From Salimicrobium flavidum (GTDB lineage: Bacteria > Bacillota > Bacilli > Bacillales > Halobacillaceae): a DNA stretch of 61,678 bases. Positions 41,300 to 51,400 of the stretch are shown here, in pieces. The stretch covers positions 1-61,678 of the forward strand of contig NZ_FTOC01000011.1 of the NCBI RefSeq assembly GCF_900156645.1, in the 5' to 3' direction. Numbering within the stretch: position 1 is the first letter of the stretch; each line of letters begins with the position of its first letter. The notes under the pieces are model-generated. The model ran no database searches and was not told the DNA's origin. It saw nothing but the letters and a program-made list of their open reading frames with translations. Both the position numbers and the translations under genes were made by a program.

Positions 41300-43738
41300 T
41301 CACTTCACCATGTTCCCCGGTCCGATTCGCCAGATGTCCGACGCGTATTCCTGAATGGTACGGTCACTCGAAAATTTTCCAGCATGAGCGATATTGATCA
41401 GACACTTCCTGTTCCAGACCTGTTTATCCCGGTAATCGAAGTCGATCTGCTGCTGAGCAGCGACATAAGCTCTGAAATCTTTCAGCACAAAAAATTCATC
41501 GTTATGGTGCACGAGCGAATCGTAGATTTCCTGAAACTCCGTATCGCCTTTTGAAAAAGGACTGTAATGAATCAGCTGATCAACAGTTTGTCGGACAATG
41601 TCGTCTGTTTCGTAAATCTGCTTCGCCGAGTAGCCGCCGGACCGATAATATTCCAGAACTTCCTCTGAGCTTAACCCGAATGTGTAAATATTGTCACTAC
41701 CGACAAGCTCGTGAATCTCCACGTTGGCGCCATCCATCGTTCCAAGCGTCACGGCTCCGTTCATCATCAGTTTCATGTTACCCGTACCGGAAGCTTCCTT
41801 GCTTGCCGTGGAAATCTGTTCACTGACATCGGCTGCGGGGATGATTCGTTCCGCAAGGGAAACTGAATAATTCTCCAAAAAAACGACTTTAAGCTTTCCG
41901 CTTACTACTGGATCATTATTCACCACATCAGCTATCGTATTGATCAGCTTGATGATTTTCTTGGCATAATGGTAGCTTTGTGCCGCTTTCGCTCCGAAAA
42001 TGAACGTCCTCGGCGTCATATCGAGGGATGGATCCATTTTGATTCTGTTATACAGATGCATGATATGAAGGGCATTCAGGAGCTGACGCTTATACCCATG
42101 CAGACGCTTAATATGGACATCAAAGATCGATTGAGGGTCAAGGGTGATGCCTTTTGTCGCGTATACCCAGGAAGCGAAGGCTTCTTTGTTCTGTTGCTTA
42201 ATTGTCTGGATCCGCTCCAACACCTCTCTATCGTCCTGATAGGCAAGCAGATCCGTCAGCCGCCCGGGGTCATCGATCCAGTGTTCACCGATCGTGTCTG
42301 TAATAAGATCAGCCAGAGGGTTATTGGCATGCATCAGCCAGCGTCTGTGGGTAATGCCGTTCGTCTTGTTGTTGAATCGATCCGGAAACGTATCGTGAAA
42401 AATTTTCATTTCCCGCTTCTTCAGAATCTCCGTATGCAGCTTTGCCACTCCATTGATGCTATGACTGCCAACAATCGATAGATGTGCCATTTTCACCTGG
42501 CCATCAGCAATAATAGCAAGTTCGGCGATCCGATCGAATTCTCCGGGATATTGCTCCCATAACGATTGGCAGAACCGCTCGTTGATTTCTTCTATGATCA
42601 TGAAAATCCGTGGCAGCAACGACCGGACCATATCGACAGGCCACGATTCGAGCGCCTCACTGAGAGTCGTATGGTTGGTGTAGGAAACGGAGGCTGTGGT
42701 GATCTCCCACGCTTCTTCCCATCCCATCTGTTTGTCATCCATCAAAATCCGCATCAGTTCCGGTATGACCATCGCCGGATGGGTGTCATTGATATGAAGC
42801 GCTACTTTTTCAAGAAACGCAGTCCAGGGGAGCCCCAGCTGTTCAAAAGTACGCACAGCGCTCTGCACTCCCGCCGAAACCAGAAAGTATTCCTGTTTCA
42901 ATCTTAGCCGTTTTCCTTCTTCGTGGGAGTCATCGGGATACAGGAATTCCGATATCTCTTCCAGGGAGCGCTTATGGTGAAGGAAATTTCCGAATTCCTC
43001 CTGCTTTGCCGCTTTCCTGATCGTATCATCCATGTTGGCTTCCACGGACCAGAGACGCAGCGTGTTAATGGTTTCATTATTGTAACCGATAACCGGTACA
43101 TCGTAAGGAATGGCCTGGACCTGTTCATAATCATGATGGTCAAAATGAAGACCCCCCTCCTCATCCTCACTCGATGATACATGGCCGCGGAATCGTACCT
43201 CTACAGCTTCTTCCGGCCGGCGTATCTCCCAGACGAATTCACGGGACAACCATAAATCAGGTAATTCGACCTGATTGCCATCGATGAACTGCTGATCGAA
43301 CATCCCGTATTTATAACGGATTCCATAGCCATGACCGGCAAGACCCAACGAGGCAAGCGAATCCAGAAAACAGGCGGCCAGCCTGCCGAGGCCCCCGTTG
43401 CCAAGTCCTGCATCGCTTTCTTCTTCCTCCACTCGATTCAGGTCGAATCCTAAGTCCTGCAAACCTTCCGAGACGATACCGAGCATCTTCATGTTCAACA
43501 GATTATTCCCCAACAACCTTCCGATCAGAAACTCCATCGAAAAATAGTACACCTGTTTTTCTTTATTTTGTACATAACGTTGATCGGTAGCCAACCATTT
43601 TTTTCCGATCTTTTCACGTAAGAGTGAACCAAGAGCTCTATAAGCATCCACCTCTGTAGCGGTTTTGACTGTCTTGCTGAGCTCAGCTTCGAGCTTCTGG
43701 GAAAATGCCTGCTTGAATTCCTCTTTATCGCTGAACAT
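41300..43738 (-). CDS. glgP: Glycogen phosphorylase
   Basis: This 812-residue PLP enzyme releases glucose 1-phosphate from glycogen. EASGTGNMKLMMNG contains the PLP lysine; GNGGLGRLAACFLDS and FNNKTNGITHRRW are family blocks. Length is typical. It lies between glgA and the GH13 gene, so synthesis and breakdown are encoded together. Confidence 0.95.
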   Translation of the reverse strand: MFSDKEEFKQAFSQKLEAELSKTVKTATEVDAYRALGSLLREKIGKKWLATDQRYVQNKEKQVYYFSMEFLIGRLLGNNLLNMKMLGIVSEGLQDLGFDLNRVEEEESDAGLGNGGLGRLAACFLDSLASLGLAGHGYGIRYKYGMFDQQFIDGNQVELPDLWLSREFVWEIRRPEEAVEVRFRGHVSSSEDEEGGLHFDHHDYEQVQAIPYDVPVIGYNNETINTLRLWSVEANMDDTIRKAAKQEEFGNFLHHKRSLEEISEFLYPDDSHEEGKRLRLKQEYFLVSAGVQSAVRTFEQLGLPWTAFLEKVALHINDTHPAMVIPELMRILMDDKQMGWEEAWEITTASVSYTNHTTLSEALESWPVDMVRSLLPRIFMIIEEINERFCQSLWEQYPGEFDRIAELAIIADGQVKMAHLSIVGSHSINGVAKLHTEILKKREMKIFHDTFPDRFNNKTNGITHRRWLMHANNPLADLITDTIGEHWIDDPGRLTDLLAYQDDREVLERIQTIKQQNKEAFASWVYATKGITLDPQSIFDVHIKRLHGYKRQLLNALHIMHLYNRIKMDPSLDMTPRTFIFGAKAAQSYHYAKKIIKLINTIADVVNNDPVVSGKLKVVFLENYSVSLAERIIPAADVSEQISTASKEASGTGNMKLMMNGAVTLGTMDGANVEIHELVGSDNIYTFGLSSEEVLEYYRSGGYSAKQIYETDDIVRQTVDQLIHYSPFSKGDTEFQEIYDSLVHHNDEFFVLKDFRAYVAAQQQIDFDYRDKQVWNRKCLINIAHAGKFSSDRTIQEYASDIWRIGPGNMVK

Positions 43739-43765
43739 TTATGTTCTCCTCCAATTTATCGAGCC

Positions 43766-45196
43766 CTATTCCATAGCCTGCGTATACACTTCAAGATACT
43801 GGCGTGCAGAATATTTCCAGGGAAATAGACTTTTCGTAATATTTTTAATGAGCGGTTTCCACAACTCTTTATCCTGATACAATTCCAGAGAGCGTCGGAT
43901 GGTGAAAAGCATATCATGGGCGTTGTAATTCGCAAATGAGAAGCCGTTCCCTTGCCCGGTCTGTTCATTGTACGGCTGTACAGTATCAGCAAGACCTCCT
44001 GTTTCCCGGACGATAGGGACAGACAGGTAGCGTAATGCGATCAATTGTCCGATGCCGCACGGTTCGAACCTCGACGGCATCAGGAAGAGATCACTCGCTG
44101 CATACACTTGACGGGAAAAGGATTCACTGAAGAAAATATTCGCGGACATCTTCGATGGATACTTCGACTGCGCCCACCCGAACATATGTTCATAATCGCT
44201 GTCACCCGTCCCCAATACAACGAGCTGGATATCTTCCGTATCCAGCAGTTCATCAATGACCCTGGCAATCAAATCGAACCCTTTCTGCTCCACAAGCCGT
44301 GAAACGATGCCGATCATCGGCACGTCGCTCCGCACCGGCAGACCCAGTTCTTTTTGCAGCCAGAGTTTATTATGGCATTTTTTCGTAAGAGAACTTCGGT
44401 AGGGGAAAGCGAGCGCTTCATCATTCATCGGATCATAATCTTTGATATTGATTCCATTTACGATGCCGGACAGCCGGCCCGACTTGCTCCGCAACACTCC
44501 GTCCAGGTTTTCCCCGTAGTAAGGGGTCTGAATCTCCTTTGCATACGTTTCACTGACCGTGGTGATATAGTTAGCGAAGTTCAACGCCCCCTTCATGAAG
44601 TTGATGTCTCCGTAAAACTCCAGCCCTTCCGGGGACATCATACGCTCGTCCAACTCCATCAAGTCATATAGAACTTCTGACGAGAAAATCCCCTGGTATT
44701 TCAGATTATGGATGGTGAAGACCGTTTTCATATCCTGAAAGACAGGGTGCTCTTTGTAATGGGTGTGAAGGAACACAGGGATCAATCCCGTCTGCCAGTC
44801 ATGGCAATGGATGAGATCAGGTGTCCAATCCAGCTCCTTGATCATTTCCATTACGGCACGGTTGAAAAACACGAACCGTTCCGCTTCATCTTCGTACCCA
44901 TACAAATTCGAGCGCTTGAAATAATATTCATTATCAATAAAATAGACGGTTACGCCGTTATGTTCGATGGTCTCGATACCGGCATACTGGTTACGCCAGC
45001 CGAGCGTCACGTTCAATTCCATCAGATGATTCATTTCTGTTTTCCATTCATCACTGATTTCCTCGTATTTCGGAAGGACGATTCGTACGTCCTCCCCCTG
45101 CTCCTGCAGTGCCTGCGGAAGCGACCCCAGTACATCTGCAAGCCCGCCCGTTTTGATGAATGGGGTACATTCGGACCCTGTCATCAATATTTTCAT
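43766..45196 (-). CDS. glgA: Glycogen synthase (ADP-glucose)
   Basis: This 476-residue GT5 glycosyltransferase has the KTGGLADV motif near residue 18 and the C-terminal PSRFEPCGIGQL block. It extends alpha-1,4-glucan from ADP-glucose. I start at ATG 45196, eight bases after AAAGGAG, because KILMTGSECTPF matches the family N-terminus; a GTG at 45205 touches the ribosome site. Confidence 0.95.
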   Translation of the reverse strand: MKILMTGSECTPFIKTGGLADVLGSLPQALQEQGEDVRIVLPKYEEISDEWKTEMNHLMELNVTLGWRNQYAGIETIEHNGVTVYFIDNEYYFKRSNLYGYEDEAERFVFFNRAVMEMIKELDWTPDLIHCHDWQTGLIPVFLHTHYKEHPVFQDMKTVFTIHNLKYQGIFSSEVLYDLMELDERMMSPEGLEFYGDINFMKGALNFANYITTVSETYAKEIQTPYYGENLDGVLRSKSGRLSGIVNGINIKDYDPMNDEALAFPYRSSLTKKCHNKLWLQKELGLPVRSDVPMIGIVSRLVEQKGFDLIARVIDELLDTEDIQLVVLGTGDSDYEHMFGWAQSKYPSKMSANIFFSESFSRQVYAASDLFLMPSRFEPCGIGQLIALRYLSVPIVRETGGLADTVQPYNEQTGQGNGFSFANYNAHDMLFTIRRSLELYQDKELWKPLIKNITKSLFPWKYSARQYLEVYTQAME

Positions 45197-45267
45197 CCTG
45201 TTCACTCCTTTCTACCTGTTCATTTCATCACATGCAGATATAAGGGCCTTTTGCTTACAGAAGATCC

Positions 45268-46374
45268 TTACATGGAAACCCGTTTCGCCACGACAAAAGG
45301 CTTCTCAGGAGCTCCGACCAGCGTACGGCTGTCAGAAATATGACAGCTCTTATCCAAAATGACGTTTTCCAAGACCGCATTGCTGTCGATTTCACAGCGC
45401 TGCATAATGATCGAGTTTTTGACCACTGCTCCTTTGCCCACTTTTACTCCCCGGAACAAAATACTGTCTTCCACATGCCCCTCAATGACACATCCATTGG
45501 CCACCAGAGCGTTCGTCACTTTCGAACTTTCCGAATACTTTGTCGGAGGCTCATTTTTCACCTTCGTGAAAATAGGTGTTTCTTCTTTGAACAGATCTTC
45601 ATGATCAATCTCATTCAGCAGTCTCTTACTATGACGATAGTAGCTTTCGATCGAATTGATCAGTGCATGCGTTCCTTCGTATTCATACGCATGAACGTGG
45701 ATGTTCGGCAACTGTGCTTTGATGCCGTCGAGGAACAGGTGGGAACAGCCGTGAGCGATGCAATCTTCCACCATCTCATATAGATATTCCTTTTTCAGAA
45801 TGAACATGTCCATATAAACATTATCTCCGCGTTGGTCGTTATTGATATCCGTAACACGGCCACTTTCATCGATAGCCAGTTTATGGGTCCGCTTATGCTC
45901 GGGATGAAGCTCCTCCACTTTTTTATAAACGACTGTCACATCTGCCCCCGAGTCTTTGTGCTCCTCCAATACATCGCGGAAGTTGATGTTACAGATATTC
46001 TGTGTCCCTGAGACGACGACATAGTCTGCAAGCGTACGGGTGATGAAATCGATATTGTTATGAAAATGCTGGAGATCGCCTTTTGAAATATCTGTCGGGT
46101 CGTTCCAGTCTGGGGGAAGGATAAACAGCCCCCCCTCTTTACGATCCAAATCCCAGGCTTTCCCCTGCTCCAGATGATCCATCAGTGACCGGTACTTTCT
46201 TCTGGCGAAAACAGCGATCGAACCGATTCGGGAATTGCTCATATTGGAGATGGTGAAATCGATCATTCGGTAGCGTCCGGCAAATGGAACAGCGGCACTG
46301 CACCGGAAATACGTCAGTTCATCTAATACATCCTGCTCATGGTCCAAATTAATGATTCCAGCTATACGGTCCAT
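45268..46374 (-). CDS. glgD: Glucose-1-phosphate adenylyltransferase subunit GlgD
   Basis: This 368-residue protein is the GlgD-type partner of GlgC. It has the nucleotidyltransferase fold and a left-handed beta-helix tail, but the GlgC activator and substrate motifs near the start (GGxGTRL) are absent. In Bacillus, GlgC-GlgD complexes are more active than GlgC alone. Confidence 0.93.
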   Translation of the reverse strand: MDRIAGIINLDHEQDVLDELTYFRCSAAVPFAGRYRMIDFTISNMSNSRIGSIAVFARRKYRSLMDHLEQGKAWDLDRKEGGLFILPPDWNDPTDISKGDLQHFHNNIDFITRTLADYVVVSGTQNICNINFRDVLEEHKDSGADVTVVYKKVEELHPEHKRTHKLAIDESGRVTDINNDQRGDNVYMDMFILKKEYLYEMVEDCIAHGCSHLFLDGIKAQLPNIHVHAYEYEGTHALINSIESYYRHSKRLLNEIDHEDLFKEETPIFTKVKNEPPTKYSESSKVTNALVANGCVIEGHVEDSILFRGVKVGKGAVVKNSIIMQRCEIDSNAVLENVILDKSCHISDSRTLVGAPEKPFVVAKRVSM

Positions 46375-46403
46375 CGATTAGCCCCCTTCTATTTTATGCA
46401 AAG

Positions 46404-47555
46404 TTATAAATAACTTTTTGCGATAACGCTATCTTCATCTGCAACTAATGTAATATCGCTGTCAGGTGAGGTGTCGCCGATGACCTCCCCGTCTTCGATG
46501 ACGCTCTCGGCAGAGATGATTGCCCGGTTGATGGTGACATTCTTTCCGATTTCAGCTCCCGCCATGATGACCGAGTCACGTATGATCGAACCTTTCTGGA
46601 CATGCACTCCACCGAAGATGACGGAATGATCGATGGTGCCATGAATATGACACCCTTCACTAATCAGCGAGTTGTGTACAACCGCTTCGTGAGCGATATA
46701 CTGAGGAGGCTGGTTCTGATTTTTCGAATAGATGCGCCAGGAGCGGTCATTCAGGTCGAGTTCAGAGGAATCTTCCAGCAAATCCATATTGGCTTCCCAC
46801 AAACTCGCGACCGTCCCGACGTCCTTCCAGTAGCCGTCGAAGGTGTAGGCCATCATCTTCCTGTCGTCTCCGAGCATCGCCGGGATGATATCTTTTCCGA
46901 AGTCATGGGAAGAATCCTCAGCTCCGGCATCATCAATCAGGAAGCGTTTCAAGGCGTCCCAACGGAAAATGTATACACCCATCGAAGCTAAATTACTCTT
47001 TGGATGTTCCGGCTTTTCATCGAATTCCATAATCACACCCTCGTCGTTGGTGTTCATCAGACCGAACCGGCTCGCTTCCTTCCACGGAACTTCTATGACT
47101 GAAATGGTCGCATCTGCGCCGCTTGCCTTGTGATAATCAAGCATATCGCCGTAATCCATTTTGTAGATATGGTCTCCGGAGAGAATAAGTACATGATCCG
47201 GGTCATATTGATTGAGGAATTTGATATTCCGATAAATGGCATTGGCGGTTCCCGTATACCATCCTCCTCCTTCTTCCGACTGGACGTATGGTGGCAGCAC
47301 GGAAACGCCGCCGTATTTACGATCAAGGTCCCAGGCACTTCCAATGCCGATGTAGCTATTCAGAATCAATGGTTCGTACTGGGTGAGCACCCCTACCGTA
47401 TCAATGCCTGAGTTGGTACAGTTGCTCAATGGAAAATCAATGATCCGGTACTTCCCGCCAAAGTAAACGGCAGGTTTTGCAATCTGCTTCGTGAGTGATT
47501 TCAGCCTCGTTCCCTGACCCCCGGCCAAAAGCATTGCTACACATTCTTTTTTCAT
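46404..47555 (-). CDS. glgC: Glucose-1-phosphate adenylyltransferase
   Basis: This 383-residue enzyme makes ADP-glucose. [14 protein letters not shown] near residue 10 binds [23 protein letters not shown] the sugar phosphate, and [10 protein letters not shown] the metal. A C-terminal beta-helix (280-383) carries the regulatory interface. It overlaps no gene; glgB ends 3 bp before its start. Confidence 0.96.
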   Translation of the reverse strand: MKKECVAMLLAGGQGTRLKSLTKQIAKPAVYFGGKYRIIDFPLSNCTNSGIDTVGVLTQYEPLILNSYIGIGSAWDLDRKYGGVSVLPPYVQSEEGGGWYTGTANAIYRNIKFLNQYDPDHVLILSGDHIYKMDYGDMLDYHKASGADATISVIEVPWKEASRFGLMNTNDEGVIMEFDEKPEHPKSNLASMGVYIFRWDALKRFLIDDAGAEDSSHDFGKDIIPAMLGDDRKMMAYTFDGYWKDVGTVASLWEANMDLLEDSSELDLNDRSWRIYSKNQNQPPQYIAHEAVVHNSLISEGCHIHGTIDHSVIFGGVHVQKGSIIRDSVIMAGAEIGKNVTINRAIISAESVIEDGEVIGDTSPDSDITLVADEDSVIAKSYL

Positions 47556-47558
47556 GAT

Positions 47559-49469
47559 TTACTCCCCCTTCGATCCATCGGTTTTTTTCCAAAAAGTTAC
47601 CGCAAGCGGTGGTATCGTCATTTTGATATGATGTTCCTGCCCTTGCCATGGTTCCGGAGTAGATGATGCTTTCAGTCCATTCCGCTGTCCGGAGCCCCCA
47701 AAATGTTCCGCATCACTATTGAATATTTCCTCGAATTCTCCAGGGTGTGGAACACCGACTTTGTAGTCGTGATAAACGACCGGAGTAAAATTGCACACAA
47801 CCAGAACTTGATCTTTCGGGTTCCGGCTGCACCGTATAAATGAGAGGACACTCTGCTCAAAATTATGGGGATCGATCCACGAGAACCCATCTTCATGATG
47901 GTCCAATTCCCATAATGCCGGCATGTCTTTGTAGAATTGATGCAGTTGCTTCACAAAGCTCAGTGTCGAGTCGTGGGAATCATACTCCAGCAAATCCCAG
48001 TCGAGCTCCCCTATGTCTTTCCATTCATCGAATTGACCGAATTCCGAGCCCATGAACAAAAGCTTTTTACCGGGATGGGCGTACATGAATGCCAGAAAAG
48101 CCCGCAGGTTTGCAAACTTCTGCCAGTAGTCTCCCGGCATCTTGTTCAACAATGATTTCTTACCATGGACTACTTCATCATGAGAGATAGGGAGGACGAA
48201 ATTCTCGGAAAAAGCATAGAACAACGAAAACGTAATGAGGTTATGATTGTATTTACGGAACACCGGATCCATTTCCATATAACGGAGCATATCGTTCATC
48301 CAGCCCATGTTCCATTTATAGTTGAAACCGAGACCGCCGATATAAGTCGGTGCACTGACGAGTGGATAGGACGTAGATTCCTCTGCCATCATCAATACGT
48401 TCGGGACTTCTTCAAAAATCGCTTCATTCATCTTTTTGATGAACGCGATCGCTTCGAGATTCTCCCTTCCTCCATGCTCGTTCGGTTCCCATTCATCGTT
48501 TTCTTTACCGAAATCAAGGTAAAGCATGCTGGCTACCGCATCGACTCGCAAACCGTCGAGGTGGAACTCCTTCAGCCAATAAATCGCATTGGAAATGAGA
48601 AAGCTCTGTACTTCTTCGCGCCCGAAGTCGAATGTTAACGTCCCCCATTGCGGCTTCTCCGCTTTCAATTCATTCGCGTATTCATAGAGGGCCTCTCCGT
48701 CAAACCGGCGCAGGCCGTGCGCATCTTTACAGAAGTGACCCGGGACCCAGTCCAGAATGACACCAAGTCCATGCTGGTGGCACTGATCGACGAAGTAACG
48801 GAAATCATCCGGTGTTCCATAGCGGGACGTGACCGCATAATAACCTGTAATCTGATAGCCCCACGAGCGATCGAAAGGATGCTCCGTTATCGGAAGCAGT
48901 TCGATATGGGTATAGCCCAGTTCTTTTACGTAGGGAATGATTTCATCTGCATAATCCCGGTAATTGTAATAGACTTCCGGTTCGACATTCTTCCATGATC
49001 CTAAATGCAGTTCATAGATGGACATAGGCGATTCATAGACATTCATCTCGTCGCGGCGCTTCATCCATAAATCATCGTTCCATCGGTAATTGTTATCCAG
49101 AGGATAAACAACCGAGGCGGTATCCGGCCGCAACTCACTGGAAAAGGCATAAGGATCTGCCTTCAGCTGCAGATGTCCGTGGGGAGTGAGTATTTCATAC
49201 TTATAAATCTCCCCTTTTTCAAGATGAGGGATGAAGGTATGCCAGATTCCATTTTCGTTCCATTTCTTCATCGGATGTTCCCTGCCATCCCAATCGTTGA
49301 AGTCCCCTACCACACTGACCTGCCTGGCATTCGGTGCCCAGACCATGAACCTGGTACCAGTGTTTCCATTCTGTGTATCTCCATGTGCCCCGAGAAGTTC
49401 ATAGCTGTATCGGAGGTTCCCCTGATGGAATAAATAAACGTCATGCTCTAAAGCGGTAAAATCTGACAA
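47559..49469 (-). CDS. glgB: 1,4-alpha-glucan branching enzyme
   Basis: This protein of about 636 residues has CBM48-like sequence (GAHGDTQNGNTGTRFMVWAPNA), then a GH13 barrel with DGLRVDAVAS, EE(S)TSYP and SHDEVVHGK. It creates alpha-1,6 branches. I start at TTG 49469, since LSDFTALEHDVYLFHQG matches other GlgB N-termini and AGAAGGG is ten bases upstream; a frame beginning at 49508 is longer but lacks support. It is the first gene of the operon. Confidence 0.94.
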   Translation of the reverse strand: MSDFTALEHDVYLFHQGNLRYSYELLGAHGDTQNGNTGTRFMVWAPNARQVSVVGDFNDWDGREHPMKKWNENGIWHTFIPHLEKGEIYKYEILTPHGHLQLKADPYAFSSELRPDTASVVYPLDNNYRWNDDLWMKRRDEMNVYESPMSIYELHLGSWKNVEPEVYYNYRDYADEIIPYVKELGYTHIELLPITEHPFDRSWGYQITGYYAVTSRYGTPDDFRYFVDQCHQHGLGVILDWVPGHFCKDAHGLRRFDGEALYEYANELKAEKPQWGTLTFDFGREEVQSFLISNAIYWLKEFHLDGLRVDAVASMLYLDFGKENDEWEPNEHGGRENLEAIAFIKKMNEAIFEEVPNVLMMAEESTSYPLVSAPTYIGGLGFNYKWNMGWMNDMLRYMEMDPVFRKYNHNLITFSLFYAFSENFVLPISHDEVVHGKKSLLNKMPGDYWQKFANLRAFLAFMYAHPGKKLLFMGSEFGQFDEWKDIGELDWDLLEYDSHDSTLSFVKQLHQFYKDMPALWELDHHEDGFSWIDPHNFEQSVLSFIRCSRNPKDQVLVVCNFTPVVYHDYKVGVPHPGEFEEIFNSDAEHFGGSGQRNGLKASSTPEPWQGQEHHIKMTIPPLAVTFWKKTDGSKGE

Positions 49470-49524
49470 TCTACCACTACCCTTCTGATTGGTTTCAAAC
49501 CCGTACAAGTAATCTTATAATACT

Positions 49525-49553
49525 AGCATATAAGGTTCTAAACACGATTACAA
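49525..49553 (-). promoter_or_regulatory. Predicted sigma-A promoter of the glycogen operon
   Basis: On the minus strand: TTGTAA (49553-49548), 17-bp spacer, TATGCT (49530-49525), about 55 bp before glgB. Confidence 0.5.
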
Positions 49554-49644
49554 TTATTTTTATGCTAATTTTCTGATATTTTTTGCCGAAATTATTGGCT
49601 CTGTTAAAGCCTGTTGCCCGTTTTCAACGCTTCAGGCGGACGCT

Positions 49645-49736
49645 TTCCGCGGGCAACGCTTCAGTCTCCTCGTTTCACTGCGGGGTCTTCATCCGTTGCT
49701 GTTCCCGCTGGAGTCGCCGCCTGCCTCTATCCAGAT
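49645..49736 (+). repeat. Dispersed GC-rich repeat (sibling of 6888-6990)
   Basis: GGACGCTTTCCGCGGGCAAC, then CTGCGGGGTCTTC and GTTCCCGCTGGAGTCGCC, a pattern repeated in many Bacillaceae genomes. The right-hand part (49737-49831) holds no gene. Confidence 0.65.
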
Positions 49737-49831
49737 AGATCAAACAACCAGTCCCCTCCGAATATTCAACATATTTCTTCCCTGGAGATCACTAACAACT
49801 GCCTCTTTTTTGACGATAATAAACACAATGA

Positions 49832-50182
49832 CTACAGTTGATAATGCAACACGATCGCCAGTATCAAAATATGAAAAACCTGATCGACCATAATACATAG
49901 CCATCCGAGTTCAGGATCTCTGTTTCGCATAATCGTCCGGCTCCACCAGGCGACAAACGTCCGACGATCAAGAATTACATGCGTTATCCAGATGAAGGCG
50001 AACCCCCAGCCACCTACCTCTACTTCTCCCCACAGAGAAGCGAGAAGGATGAAAAATGTGTATACTGTAGAATGGACGAGAAGTGCCGATAATCGTTCCG
50101 CTTTATGTACAGCCATCCACTTCGTCTGGAAAAGATAATCTCCGAACAGATGACCGATCAGCATATAGCTGAATGGACTCAT
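49832..50182 (-). CDS. DUF3307 family membrane protein
   Basis: This 116-residue protein has four hydrophobic helices and the DUF3307 pattern LIGHLFGDYLFQTKWMA early and the HVILDRR segment. Such proteins are of unknown function and often adjoin phage or stress genes. ATG 50182 follows TAGGAGGACTGGTTTC. Monocistronic; divergent from the GAF-HD-GYP gene. Confidence 0.78.
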   Translation of the reverse strand: MSPFSYMLIGHLFGDYLFQTKWMAVHKAERLSALLVHSTVYTFFILLASLWGEVEVGGWGFAFIWITHVILDRRTFVAWWSRTIMRNRDPELGWLCIMVDQVFHILILAIVLHYQL

Positions 50183-50288
50183 GAAACCAGTCCTCCTAAA
50201 TTGAAATTTCGCACTTTTTTCCTGATCATTAAGATATACTAATCATATAAGAATAATAATCTTTTGTATATACGGAAGGAGTACATCT

Positions 50289-51386
50289 ATGACAACCACA
50301 CATAAGCTGACTACCATCCTTTCCTATATTGCAGGGATATCCGGTGAAAGTGATCTACACAAAACACTGATGCAACTTGCAAACTTAGGGAAAGATCTTG
50401 CTTCCGCCGACCGCTGCACCGTCTGGATTCTCGATGAAAAAGCAGATGAACTATGGACGACTACAGCCCACGGAGTACAAGAACTACGCATTCCGGCTAA
50501 TTCCGGCCTAGTCGGTACATCGATCAGCACCGGGGACATCGTCCATGTCGAAAATGCCTACGAAGACGAACGGTTCAACTCCGCCGTCGATGTCCACACC
50601 GGCTACTCGACGAAATCGATTTTATGCGTACCTTTCATGGATTCGGATGGAAAATATATAGGAGCTTTCCAGGCCATCAACAAAATGCCGGAAGGGCAGC
50701 CCTTCAACGAAGAAGATAAAGAAATCGTTCGACTTGCGGCGTCTTACGCCGGCAACGCTCTCGATTCCAAACTTCTCCACGAAGAACTTGTCGCAACCCA
50801 GAAGGAAATTCTCGAAACGATGGGACAAATCGGGGAAAGCCGCTCCCGCGAGACAGGCCATCACGTCAAACGGGTCGCCCTCTACTCCTATCGACTCGCC
50901 CTCCTCGCCGGCCTCCCTGAACAGGAAGCGAAGCTGTTGATGTCCGCTTCTCCTATGCACGATATCGGAAAGGTCGCCATCCCCGACCACCTTTTGTTGA
51001 AACCGGGGGGACTTACCGATGAAGAATTTGAACAAATGAAAGAACATACGGAAATCGGTTATCACATATTCCGTCACTCCACGAAGGAATTGCTTCAGGC
51101 CGCCGCCCGTATCGCTTACGAACATCATGAAAAATGGGACGGAAGCGGTTATCCGCAAGGGCTCAAAGGAGAGAACATCCATATTTTCGGGCGGATTACC
51201 GCGATCGCCGATGTCTTCGATGCTCTCGGCAGTGACCGCGTCTATAAAAAAGCCTGGCCCGACCACAAAATATTGAATCATTTCCGGGAACAGATCGGTC
51301 GCCATTTCGACCCTAAGCTGATGAACATCTTTCTCGCCCATTTCGACCACTTCCGACAAATAAGGGATGAATACTCATCCGCCTGA
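50289..51386 (+). CDS. GAF domain / HD-GYP phosphodiesterase
   Basis: This 365-residue cytoplasmic protein has a GAF sensor (about 20-160), a short helix, then an HD-GYP domain: HDIGKVAIPDHLL (HD at H224-D225) and HHEKWDGSGYP (about 279-289). HD-GYP enzymes hydrolyse c-di-GMP or other cyclic dinucleotides; the GAF part would bind a cyclic nucleotide or small ligand. It is 14 bp upstream of a class III nucleotide cyclase gene, so the pair may link two second messengers. Confidence 0.88.
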   Translation: MTTTHKLTTILSYIAGISGESDLHKTLMQLANLGKDLASADRCTVWILDEKADELWTTTAHGVQELRIPANSGLVGTSISTGDIVHVENAYEDERFNSAVDVHTGYSTKSILCVPFMDSDGKYIGAFQAINKMPEGQPFNEEDKEIVRLAASYAGNALDSKLLHEELVATQKEILETMGQIGESRSRETGHHVKRVALYSYRLALLAGLPEQEAKLLMSASPMHDIGKVAIPDHLLLKPGGLTDEEFEQMKEHTEIGYHIFRHSTKELLQAAARIAYEHHEKWDGSGYPQGLKGENIHIFGRITAIADVFDALGSDRVYKKAWPDHKILNHFREQIGRHFDPKLMNIFLAHFDHFRQIRDEYSSA

Positions 51387-51400
51387 AGGAGTAGAGCCCC

